DNA of 64,000 nt, taken from assembly GCA_904063045.1 (NCBI GenBank), contig CAJFCJ010000006.1, forward strand, positions 4,232,408-4,296,407. The letters run 5' to 3'. The notes under the pieces were generated by a model. That model made no database searches, was not told the DNA's origin, and was given only the letters and a program-made list of their open reading frames with translations. Numbering within the stretch: the stretch's first letter is position 1; every line of letters starts with the position of its first letter. Positions 48,517 through 60,209 of this stretch are shown piece by piece. Made by a program: the position numbers and the translations under genes. Source of the DNA: Dimorphilus gyrociliatus. Taxonomy: Eukaryota; Annelida; Polychaeta; Dinophilidae.

Positions 48517-50339
48517 ATGGAAAATTAAATTACGTCCAGTAGACCCGGCTTATACTGGTCATCAACCAGTAGTGAAAAAATATAGAAAAGCCCTTAATAA
48601 ATATCATATATAATTCTATTTGGCTACCTTAAACAATAATAAAATATATATAAACAGCTGCTTGTGTTCCGGCTTCTTCCAAATTGATGAATAATTTGAC
48701 AACCGCCTTAGTAAAATTACAATGTGTTTGTTACATAAGACCGGAAATCGTTATCAGTTTAAAAAATAGACTCTTCCCAAACATTACCACCCCTATAAAT
48801 CTTACACTTTATCCCTTTATCGGTTCAGTATAATTTCTTTTAAAAAAACAGAGAGCAGACGAAAAACCTCTAAATAGGATGTCAGTTTGTACAGTACAAT
48901 TTAGAATGTATGTCAATTAAATAGTAATTTTTCTATTTATTTCCAATAGTCTATGAATTAAAAATTATAATGTACTTTTATAAATAGTAGAGCTATATAT
49001 AATTTGATAAAAGTCGTTTCATTCTGTTATTATACTTAATAAAAAAAACAATTAAGCAGTAAAGTCCTTATTCTTTTTTATTGAAACATTAGTAAGGCTA
49101 GAAGATGGATAAATTTTGGTAAGCAGACAATGGTATTAATCCCCATTATACTGTTTGTCACTTTTATCAAAACCTTGTTTCCTAGGGGAAGATATCCTTT
49201 AGGGTTTTTAGGGCAATAGAATGTTTCAAACTTCATTCCATTCCACCGATTGCACTTGAGAATATAACAACGAAATTCGCATAAACTAAATCTTTGCTAC
49301 GAAATTTCCGTATGTTACCATAATATCAAATCAAGAGGTATCTACCACTATTTTTCGATTTCTTTTTTTTCAAGGATAGAAGCCTTATTTCAATATTATT
49401 ATGCTATATTTAATATTTTTGTCAAATACTAAGAGTATAGTACTATGAATAAATTTACTAAAATCAATTTTGAAACACATTTACTAACAAAATGTTGGAT
49501 TCAGGGGTTAAACCCCAGTCAAAGTCTAGACACGCCTCTATCAAATATGCCATTATTCACTGCCGCAGTTTCGGCGTAATGTAACGATTTCATTAAAAAT
49601 TGGGTCACTGCTAAAAGTATAAAATAGTATTTAAGTGAAAGCAGTGCACGTTTGAGACGTCGTGGTGGCTTTTCTATCTAGTTAGTTCACACATTGTATT
49701 TCTTATTTTCAATTAAGTGCATAATTATTGCAATTTATCTTGAATTATATTTAGTACATAATGAACTTCAGCTTAAAATCAATCCTAAGAATAAAAAAAA
49801 ACTTACGCTTTCAATAAATGTAAAAATCCCGCCAAACTTCAGTAACCAGTGCGCGTAATGAGAACGAAAATGAGCACTATATAGTTCGTTTGTATTATAG
49901 CGCACGAAGTAATAACGGTTAAGAGAGAATGTTTTAAAAACTTTTTTAAGCAAAAGATTGTTTTATATTATAATTTTTTTTATACGATTAAAACAATAAA
50001 AGCATTTTTAGTTTGCACCTAAAAATTTTATATTTTTAAAAGGACTATTTTAAGATCGGTTCCCTATCACAACCTTAGATTTAATTTACCCTAGTGAATC
50101 GGAATCTGCACCCTCACTAAACCAACCGGCCATTTTTGAAGTTAGGAAGCTGATTGCGAAAGCAAATTTCATTCTTTTATTCATATTTTGAAGATATTTA
50201 GTAAATATTACTTATTATAACTGCTGAAAAGTCTTTTTTAACCATTTGAGATTTTATTTCAAGTTTTAAAGATTTAGTAAAACAAAATGATACCACAAAG
50301 TTTGATTCTCATTTAAAAATTCTTTATTTTCAGATTAAG
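48517..50339. other. Intergenic region between divergent genes
   Basis: About 1.8 kb between SDR and UNG starts. It ends with a good acceptor (tttcag) seven nt before the UNG ATG, so a 5' untranslated UNG exon probably lies in it. No coding exon seen. Confidence 0.5.
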
Positions 50340-52916
50340 ATGCCGAGACGCGCTGCCGCAAAAACCACTGTTAAACCTTCAAAAGCTGTAAAAAAAGTAA
50401 AGGGTAAAGCTTTAGTAGATGAGGTTGAACTGTCCAAGGAACAAGAGAATGGTGTAACAGAGAATGTCGACGCTTCGGGAGAAGGTTCCCAAGAAGAAAT
50501 GGACGAGAATGTTGTTACAAGAATACAATTGGAAGTAAATGGAAAGGATGAGCCCATCAAACGCAAAGCAGATGAGAATGATGAAGATGCCACAGAAGAA
50601 CCCCCAACAAGCCCAGTGAAAAGATCTAAAAGAACAATCAAGAAGATAGTTGATAAAGACGAAGATTCCATGTCCGAAAATACCGATAAAATTGAAGAAG
50701 GTGAGGAAAATCAAAAAACACCTCCTCCAAAGGGAAAAAAAGGAAGACAACCTAAAAAAGCACAGAAAAATGAAGAGAACGGTACTAAAGCAGTAAAGCC
50801 AAAAAAGGGCCAAACCACGAAAAGAACTTTTGAAAAGACCGAAGGTGACACTGCCGACTCAGATAACAACGAAAAAGAAGACATCGATGACGAAGTACTT
50901 GAAGCTAAGCCTAAAAGAGGTCGTCCTGCTAGAAAAGGCGCAAAATCATCAGAACAAAATGGGGTAAACGAAGAGACTCAAGCTAAAAGAGGTCGAGGTA
51001 AGGCTAATAAACAGGCACCTAAGAAAGGAAATAAAGTAGAAGAAAATGATGTTCCAGAACAGAACGGTCAAACTGACGAAAAAGAAGATGAAATAAAAAA
51101 ACCAAGAGGTCGTGGAAAAAAAGCTGAAGTAAATGAAGAACCACAGTCTAAACCCAAGGCAAGAAGAGGCAGGCAAGCCAAACCCGACCCAAACAATGAG
51201 AAAAGTGGTGATAATGAATCTGAAATCGCCGAAGAGCCCAAACCAAAGCCAAAAGGTAGGCGAGGAAGACAAAAAGCTCGTGAACCTGAGGAAGAAGTTG
51301 AGGAAACTGGTGACCATGAGTTGGAAACAATTGAAGAAGTGAAAGCTAAGCCCAAAGGTAGACGGGGAAGAGCGAAAGCCCGTGAATCATCTGAAGATCG
51401 CGAAGAAAATGAAGATTTAGGGACAGCAATGGTTGAAGAGGAAGTAAAAGTCAAACCAAAAGGTAAACGAGGAAGAGCAAAAGCCCCTGAACCTTCCGAG
51501 GAACCCGAAGAAAATAATGAGTTGGCGACAGATGTGGCTGAAGAAGCCAAAGCCAAACCAAAAGGTAAACGAGGAAGGGCAAAAGCCCCCGAACCATCTG
51601 AAGAAAATGATGAATTAGCAGCAGAAATGGCTGAGGAAGAAAGCAAAGTCAAACCAAAAGGTAAAAGAGGAAAAGCAAAAGCTCCTGAACCAGTTGAAGA
51701 ACCAGAAGAAAACGATGAGTTATCACCAGAAATAGCTGAGGAAGAAATTAAAGCCAAACCAAAAGGTAAAAGAGGAAAAGCAAAAGCTCCTGAACCTGAG
51801 GAAGAAACTGAAGAAAATGACAAGGAATCAGAAGCTGGAGAGGAAGAAGTGAAAGTCAAACCTAAAAGCAAGAGAGGTAGACCAAAAGCACGCGAGCTTC
51901 AGGAAGAACCTGAGGAGAATGGTGAACATGAATCAGAAACTGTTGAAGAAGAAGCGAAGCCGATAGAAAAAGAAGAATCAGAAACTAGTGAAGCTGTTTC
52001 TCACAATGAAAAATTAGATGATCAAAATGAAAAACAAGAAGATTCAAAAAAGGCAGCCAAAGGAGAGAAAAGATCTCGTAAACCAAAAAAAGAGGAACCA
52101 GAGCAGAATGGTAATGACAAGCCTAAAGTTCAGAGGAAGAGAGCACCAAAGCTTCTAAGTGACGACGTAGAATACACTAGAAAAAACGATTACGATATCA
52201 TCAAATACCTCACGGAAGAAACCTGGAAGGAAGCTTTAGATTCAGAGATGAAAAGGAACTACTTTCTATGCCTGCAAGACCAATTGGGAGAAATCAAAGA
52301 CTCAAAGTTCTTCCCCCCTGAGGAATTGGTATTCAACGCTTTTAAGTAAATTTTTAAATTAATATTTGGTGTTTTACTTATTGAATTTTCCAACAGCCTC
52401 ACCCCCTTAGATAAAGTTAAGCTAGTAATTTTGGGTCAAGATCCATATCACGATGATGGACAAGCTCACGGTTTGGCTTTTTCAGTACCCGAGGGAGTAG
52501 ACATTCCAAAATCGTTGAAAAACATCTATAAAGAACTCTCATCAGACATTGATGGTTTTGAAGCACCAAATTCTGGTTGCTTGACGAAATGGGCCGAACA
52601 AGGCATTTTTCTACTTAATACAGTCTTGACTGTCCTCCCACACGAAGCTAACTCTCACGCTCAAATTGGTTGGCAGGCTTTCACTGAACTTGTGATAAAG
52701 TTGATCAGTGATAAGTGCACCAACGTGGTGTTTGTGTTATGGGGAAAACAAGCTCACTTGAAAGGCGAACAGATTGATGAGGAAAAGCATTTGGTCTTGA
52801 AAGGGGCCCACCCTTCACCATTAAGCGTTACTAAGTTCATGGGCTGTAAACACTTTTCGAAAGCAAACGAATATTTGAAGGCCAATGGTAAAGAGCCAAT
52901 CGATTGGAAATTATGA
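50340..52916 (+). CDS. UNG: Uracil-DNA glycosylase (family 1) with a ~600-residue AT-hook-like N-terminal extension
   Basis: Two coding exons, 50340-52345 and 52397-52916, sum to 2526 nt, 841 residues (human UNG2 is 313). The catalytic domain is about residues 610-841: water-activating motif GQDPYH (682-687), [17 protein letters not shown] with the uracil-contacting Asn at 743, and the HPSPLS loop (807-812), ending KEPIDWKL. It removes uracil from DNA at the start of base-excision repair. Residues 1-600 are Lys/Glu-rich, with repeated [14 protein letters not shown] units and AT-hook-like cores ([23 protein letters not shown]). The join is inside a single exon, so the fusion is in the DNA and not a modelling artefact. 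The extension probably gives nuclear targeting and DNA tethering (inference). Confidence 0.92.
51230..51900 (+). repeat. Tandem protein-coding repeat in UNG extension
   Basis: About eight to nine degenerate units of roughly 100 nt, each encoding an acidic spacer plus [15 protein letters not shown]-like core. The units are most alike between 51440 and 51800. Unit lengths vary by in-frame codons. Confidence 0.75.
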
Positions 52917-54154
52917 ACTATCAACAGCAATTTATAAAGGGCTTCATTTTACACGAGATTTTAGTACGATGGAAAAATCATTTTGTTTTACATGTTCGTG
53001 TATTTTACATTGTCTTTATATAAGCACCGATATACACTAAACCTTTTTAGACATAATTCTCGTCTTGTTAACAGTTTAAATAAGCGACAAAATACTCTAA
53101 GAAAATATAATTCCCAATAGAATTATTTTCGCAGAAAAATCAAAAAAAAAAATGAAAATTAAATATTCCAAAATGAAAAAATGACAAAATCATTTTCCTT
53201 ACAATTTTTCCCTGATATAATCTAAAGGCCTTTCTCTTTGACGTAGAAACAATAATGTCATAAGCATATTCTTCTTTTAAGAAAAAGAATTAAAAGCCTA
53301 CCTCGAAGCTAGTATAAGCTATTTAATGAAGCATTTTAATTAATATTTAGAGTGCAGCACCATCGCCGTGGAATCGTCTACATTATCAGCACGACGCCGA
53401 ACGTTAACAGAGCTAGGTAAAATTTTTCTCTTCGTCTCTCTTACATAAAAAAAGAGGAAAAGAAATAAAGATGCTAATAATAAACGAACAGAAAAGCATT
53501 ATTCTTTCTTTCCTCTTTTCTTATCTAAATTTAATTTAATTTCTATATTAATTCCTTTTTCCTGTTTTTTTTCGTATTTCAATTAAATAAGCTTGATAGA
53601 AAAAAAACGTGAAAATTTAAATCATGGCAAGATTTGTCGTAAATTATAGGACAACTACAGGAATTATCATTTTTCCTATTTCTATACTATAAAGATATAA
53701 TAAATGAATGAAAAATGATCTTGAAAGGAAGTAGAGCTCAATAAAATTTAGCTATCAATTCTCTCTTTCATTAAAGCAATTTTAATATAGCTCTAAACTC
53801 TGAATAACACAGATATTGTAATTATATTCTCATTATAAGTAATACTTTGTGAAGTCTTTGTATTTGGAAAATAGCCCTACAACTGGTGTTTTTTTGGAAC
53901 GAGCTTTAGTTTTTGGTAATCAAAAAAAAAATCACCGTTCTTTAATTAACGTTCGTCATTCTGACTGGCTCTCGGCAGAAAGGTGATCTGATTGCTGATC
54001 TTATCATACCCAGCAGTCGGGTTTTCTTTCTTACCAGGCGTTTGTTATAATCGACGACTGAATTGCTGCTAACAAATGCATATGCTTTAATAATGACAAT
54101 GCTGTATTTTGTTCTTTCTACACAAGAAAATAATATATTTTAAATATACCATAC

Positions 54155-54192
<38 letters not shown>

Positions 54193-54735
54193 TGTATATA
54201 TATCTACATATCGTTGTATTCCAATGTCTTTTATTTATTTATTTATTCATTAATAAATCGAATTACTTATCTGTTTTCTTCTTGCATGCGTTATATAATT
54301 GGGGGGCAATTGAAGGAAAGTTACTTTCGGAATTGAGGAATGAGAGATAATTTCTGTAAATAGCGCGATATAAAAAGACATACTGTTCTTCTTTTAGACG
54401 CCTAGAGTGTTCTTTGTGGGAAAAGTACGCACAGCTCCGTACGGAACTTATTCATTAAGTTGCAATGTTGCTGGCGATACACCAGAAGTAAGTACAAAAC
54501 CTTACTTTCGCTTCAACAAGTCGACTTACGTATCTGCATAGATCATTAGGAGAGTTTCTAATTATCTCAGGCATTAATTGAAATAATAATTTTCTTTTTT
54601 AGATCATTTTTGCCAAAACCTTTTCGTTAAATTACGGCATTTTTACTTTCATAGAATAAATAACATTTTCAAGTATATCACTTAATTTTATTTGACGAAT
54701 GACGAAGCAAAAGCTGATATATAATAAAAAATATG
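52917..54735. other. Intergenic region with two splice-flanked islands
   Basis: About 1.8 kb between convergent genes UNG and NUB1. Most is AT-rich. Two GC-richer pieces are bounded by acceptor and donor sites: 53351-53416 (after tatttag, before GTAAAA) and 54398-54487 (after cttttag, before GTAAGT). I could not build a protein from them. A TA microsatellite lies at 54158-54191. Confidence 0.4.
54158..54191. repeat. (TA)n microsatellite
   Basis: Pure TA run of about 34 nt, the longest in the window. Confidence 0.9.
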
Positions 54736-57465
54736 TTAGATCAAAGAAAGTTTCTTTGTGTATTCTTCCAAAAATTTTGCTTCTTCCTCTAAAGTTAAAT
54801 CTAGATAGTCTTCTGCATCCCTAGATATATCTGGGAGGAGATCTTCGTATATTCTTTTTTTCATTTCTTTATTCTCTGTTGCAGGCGAAAAACAAATTTT
54901 ACTAATATATTTTTATTGAAAGAACACTATCGCCACCTGTACCGATGTCTAATTTTACATATCGTACGTACGCATTGTCTATATAATTGTCAGTAGCATG
55001 CGGCATTATATATTCTAAGTACATTGTATATAATATTCTGTGGACAAATTGTTTTCCTACCGTCTTTTTCCGCTTGTTTGCTCGTTGATGCCTCATGCTT
55101 ACAGGCGAAATGTCCAAGTCCTTTCTCCATAATGCCTTCAACAGCTTTTTCAATACTTCCACCGACCCCAGTCAGAATGCTTTTGGCTAATTTTTCGTCA
55201 ATTTCTCCAAGAATGTTTGTTAACTGCAGCGGAGAAAATAATAATATTTTGTAAAAACTTTGGACAAGTTTTTATTTATTATAAAAAGAAAAGAAACCTG
55301 CTCGATCATTTGAGTGCTAATACAATCTTCAGTAAATTCAGGATCGGGGACAAAATATAATTCGTTTCGTTTTTCTTGAAGTATCTGTAGAAAGATGCTC
55401 AAGGTTATTCTTTCTAAAGAGTAGCATTATCCTTGATAATAATACCTGAATAGCTTTATCAAAATTATTATTTGTTATTCTCAATGCCTCTTTGGCAGCT
55501 CCATTCGGTATACCGATTCCCTTCAATTGTTTATATAATGTCGCGTTGATCCTAATAGAAAATAAAAAGGTCAGTGAAAAAATTTGCCGTTGCAATACGA
55601 CTTCTCAACTAACTGAATATCATTTACAGTTTTACCCAACAGTTTTTCTAATTTTCTCTCCTCGTCCTCTTTATCTGCTTCAATTTGTCTCATTCTTTTT
55701 TTCTCTCTTTTCTGCATGATCTTCTCTACAGCTATATTCATATTCCCTTCGGCGTCTCTTAAGCACAAACGCGCCTCTCTTTCCGTGAAACCCATAGACA
55801 TGACTAATCAATAAAATGATGCATGTTATATATATACAGTATATATATCACGTGCAATTTTCACTTTACAAATTATACAATCAAGCATGCTTTCTCAATC
55901 AATTTCTTACATAATCTTTAATGAAAAATAATATAGATATTTCATAATACCTTCTGTTAGCTTTGAGTCCTCTACGTGCAGTTTGGACCATTCATTCTGA
56001 GCCTAAATTTAACAAGTGAGGTCTTATTAATGGTTATAAAATAACTTTCTCTGCTCCAAGATAAAATCAATCATACGGTAATTTTGTACCTGAGATAACT
56101 TGCACTTTGATTCATCGTAAAATCCTTGATGAAAAGCAAGAATACCTTGCATTAAATGCAATCTCATATAAAGAGCCTTTTCGTTTCCTGTTGATCCCTG
56201 AGGGTAAGACAAAGAATATAGCTTTTTTAGCACCATATCTCAATTTTAAATATTACTTTGAGTAATGATAATCTTTCCAAATTTGGACCGTAGCTCTTTC
56301 TAAAACATAATTCACACTTTTCTAAACGTTGTTTAGCATCTGGAAGGTCTTTAATACTTTTCAAGCACAAATAACACCATACGATATCCAAACAAAGATT
56401 TGCATAGTTATCAGCAACTTGAAGTAATTCGCTTCTACATTTTCTAATTGTTTTTATTTATTAATGATAAAATGTAAAATTGAATTATTAAATTTAATAC
56501 TTAAATTCAGCATCAGATTCAAGAAGTAACATAAGACTATGGGAATATTCCTTCCGCTTTAGTACAGTCCTCCCTTTTTCTTGCAAACTCATAGCTAATA
56601 TTAGACTCTGAAATAAAAAAATATTTATTAATTTCGAACTTCCTTGAGGTTCTTTTATTCTCTTTTCTCCGTGGGTAAAGAAAGAGTATTTACCCTCTTT
56701 TCATCTTCAGGTAATTTTAAACGTTTTCCGTTCTGATCAGTAATATCTAAGTTTGCATTTGCAGCTTCATGATCTGCTAGAAACTCTGCAGTAGCCCTAG
56801 TCATCTGTACATCCTTTTGTAGAGCAAAACTCTTTTCAGCTTCACTGACAGATTGGGGAACAATAAGCACCATTATCTGACTGAAATTCTGTAAAAGTTC
56901 AAAAGTGTTGCCTATTAAAAATATTAAAAATATTGAATAGATTTGTAGAATAACCTGCACTCCTTGGTTACGTAAGCTAAGGTCATTTTCTATCAATCTT
57001 CCACTACATATCATTTTTAAGCAATAAATATCTTTTCCCAATTTTGATGCTATTTTTTGCTTCAAGTCGATTGCATGATTATTTAAATTAATTTCGTATT
57101 GCTCAGTTTTTACTATATTAGCTTCGTCAGTAATCTTAATGTCAAGACAAGCAACACCCGTTTCCTGGAACTTTTTTCTGGCGATGAATTTTTTGTAAGA
57201 GTGTTGTCTTAAATTCTCCAAGCATTCTATCAGAATTTCTGTTTTTAAATTTGTCTCTGCTGCGTATTTCGAACACAATTCCTGTTGAATATTACTTTTA
57301 GAGATATTCATTTATATGTACAAAAAAAGCAATTAACAAGAATTCTCAACAATCTACCTCGGGCAATATTCCAAGCTCACCATCGTTTAGAGTATAAGGC
57401 TCCTCCCAGAGCTTAATTTTATCTCTATTTAACAATTTCTTCAAAATTTCTTGGTTAACATCCAT
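54736..57465 (-). CDS. NUB1: NUB1-like (NEDD8 ultimate buster) UBL-UBA protein
   Basis: Starts MDVNQEILKKLLNRDKIKLW in a short first exon; the second (56655-57311 region) has the NUB1 N-terminal helices and a ubiquitin-like domain (INLNNHAIDLKQKIASKLG, LKMICSGRLIENDLSL). Middle exons carry helical TPR-like segments (LVPELG-type absent; ALYMRLHLMQGILAFHQGFYD). The C-terminal part has UBA domains (MGFTEREARLCLRDAEGNMN, GIGIPNGAAKEALRITNNNF, and one around GGSIEKAVEGIMEKG), then an acidic end EDYLDLTLEEEAKFLEEY. NUB1 delivers NEDD8 and FAT10 conjugates to the proteasome. About ten exons; internal boundaries approximate. Confidence 0.88.
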
Positions 57466-58156
57466 CTTGCAATATCCAGTAAAATGACAAGACAGAATTT
57501 ATTCTGTATTGCGTAACTACACTTTGAACGAATGAAATGGTTTAGTCGAAAGTTGGAATTTCTACTATATGGAACGGAGAACCATATTTTCTGCCAGCAG
57601 CTATTTCACATGCTCTTTCGAACATTTGCAATAAAAAAAATGGTCGAAGTTTTGATAACACTTTTTTAGCCTATAAATTCTGTCTTGTGAAAGGAACACT
57701 CTGTTGCTTTAAATGAATAACTTCCATAGAAATATACAAAGTTATACGTGAGATCTTTCACGAAAGAGTACTCTCAAGTTTATTTGAACTATCTTCAATC
57801 TATCACTTTAGTTGCCATGAAGATAATCCAATCAAATAATTACATTACAAATAATTAGCATTTTACGGCTTCTGTCGAAAAATAACAGCGAATTCATCAA
57901 CATGGCTAATCGAATTGTCTCTTTTTTATTTGAATTATTCATTTTTTCATATTTTTTTATGTATAGAAATTCGCGCGCAAAAAAAGCAAACAAAACATGG
58001 AAAATAAAGTGCGGTACCACGAAATAACATAGCAACCGTTGCTAAGCAGAAAACACTTTGAAAGAGCTGACCACTTTCAAAGGTTTCAGTTTAAGAAATA
58101 CCATTATATCTTCTTAAATAAGATTTTAAAGGAACTCAAGCCCTCCAGAAGATAAT
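57466..58156. other. Intergenic region between divergent genes
   Basis: About 690 nt between NUB1 and TEKT1 starts, likely a shared promoter region. No coding signal. Confidence 0.5.
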
Positions 58157-59644
58157 ATGGCTCGACTTGTAGCCCCTCCAACTAAATTTGCGCATCCAGA
58201 ATGGGTTATTTCTAACCAAACCCAATATGCCAACGCCGAAGCTGAAAGGGCGGCAGCGGAACGTTTGTTTGATGAGAGTGGACGGTTAATAGAGGAAACT
58301 GACTCGAGAGCAAAAAGAACCCAAGCCGATGTTAACAAGAAATTAGGTTTGTAGAATTTAATCTATAGCTTTTTATAAGATTTTGACAGCTCTAAATCAA
58401 AATTGTTTGAATTTTTAAATTTACTTTTCCATTATCTATTCACAGATCAAAGAGTAAACGATGTTGAGTATTGGAACAAAGAGGTTGATGATAAGATGGA
58501 TGAGATGAAGAAAGAAACCGAGGCACTAGACGCATTCTTGGCCAGGATTGATAATGCCATCTTGGGTTGTAAGGAACCTTTACACATTGCTGAAGCTTGC
58601 TTAGCCAAGAGAAGAGCTAGACAGAATATCGAATTAGTTCATGATGATGCAGAAAAGCATCAAATTAAAGAAATGGAAGTTCTTCATGGCGTTATGGAAT
58701 TATTAACCAGATTGAAAGAGCAAACTGTAGAACAACTAAGGTTAGTAAGAAAACCAAAGAAATTCATCTATCTATAATATTCTTTTAAAACTAAATAAGA
58801 GATTTTCATTATGTTTATATTATTGGTGAAACATGAATATTATATTTGCAAATCAGATTGAACCGAAAGGCTGAGAGGCAATTGGAAAGGGATTTGGCTG
58901 ATAAATTTCAAGCTTTGTCGATTGATAAACATAATCGACAATTAACTGACCACTCTTCTGAAATTCGTTTCAAGAATGGAGCCGCAAGGATTGAAGGACA
59001 GTTAGTAATTTTTGAAAATGTTAATCAGTAGATTTTATTAACACATGCTAAAATAATTCTACAGTACAACTGATCCTGAACAATGGCAAAGCTTCTCCAG
59101 GGATAATATCGAATTCACTGAAAAGCAAAGACAAAATTCAGCGCAGCTTCGTTCTCAAATAGACAACTATCTTCAGGCTGTCGCTAATGATTTAGAGAAT
59201 CAGACAAGGGATACCAATCAAGCTTATGAAGATCGTATTGCTGAGGTTCGACAGGCCAAAGAAAAATTGGAGGAGCATTTAAACAAAGTTTTCGGTCAAA
59301 TTCGCGAAATGGAGGATAACAAAAGGAGATTGGAAAAAGCAATCTACGAAAAGGAAAATCCTCTAAAATTAGCCGAAACAAGATTGGACTACAGAACAGA
59401 ACGACCAAATGTGGAAAATTGTAGAGATAGCGCCCAATACAGATTGGTTGAAGAGGTTGGAGAATTGCACGCCAGTTTGGCTAGTTTACACGATAGACGA
59501 GCCAAAACTATAGACAGTTTGAAAGCTCTAAAGAGAAGGAAACTGGATTTGGAAGAAGACATTCAACTCAAAGGCGAAGCTTTGTGCCTAGATGAATCGG
59601 AATGTATGGCTATGAGAAAGAGCATTCATTATCGGGCTTATTAG
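58157..59644 (+). CDS. TEKT1: Tektin-1
   Basis: Four exons (58157-58346, 58446-58740, 58857-59000, 59065-59644) sum to 1209 nt, 402 residues. The protein is coiled coil throughout. It has the tektin nonapeptide, here RPNVENCRD (canonical RPNVELCRD, so Leu is replaced by Asn), and tektin-1-like blocks: HPEWVISNQTQYANAEAER near the start, CKEPLHIAEACL, and a CMAMRKSI end. Tektins form filaments in the lumen of axonemal doublet microtubules, so this gene indicates motile cilia or flagella. The length is close to that of vertebrate TEKT1 (about 418). Confidence 0.93.
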
Positions 59645-60209
59645 TCAATTAAGTAAAAGAAAGAGAACATTTAATACATCATAAATCGCTAATGTTTTTG
59701 GATATTTTAAAATAATTACACGTTTTCATCACTGTGTAGAAGAAATAAATACAAAAAAAGCATAAAATCTCTCATCTATTGTTTCGCTAGCAATCATTTC
59801 GTACAAAAATAAGTATTAATCTCATTAGGCAAAATACGCTTGTGTTAACTTGCTAGCTAATTAATTAATTAGGAATAAAACATAAAATTCCTAGATTATA
59901 AGAGGGATAAGCGCAATACATTACGAAAAGTGTAGATGCAATTACTCTATTTCCTTAAATGGAAATTATCTTCAGTTATATCCTTAGTGTTAATGCTTTG
60001 TATCCTCTATACAGTTATGTTAATTACATATTATCACACCGAAGCTCATTATGTCAATATCCTATATTTCAAAAATATCCTCTATTACGGTAATTAACTC
60101 CCAGGATATATTTGCGGGTAAGATTTCCTAGAGCCCAATTGGTATTTCTGATATAAACAACTCACAGTTTATTCTGCTTATGTATTGATAAAAAGAAGAT
60201 CTTAAAATT
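59645..60209. other. Intergenic region between convergent genes
   Basis: About 560 nt of AT-rich 3' flanking sequence with several AATAAA-like hexamers. No coding signal. Confidence 0.5.

Noticed and set aside
50412-51871. Long antisense open frames opposite the UNG extension (Ser/Leu-rich)
   Set aside because: They are shadows of a GAA/AAA-rich coding exon; the sense strand continues in frame into the UNG catalytic domain.
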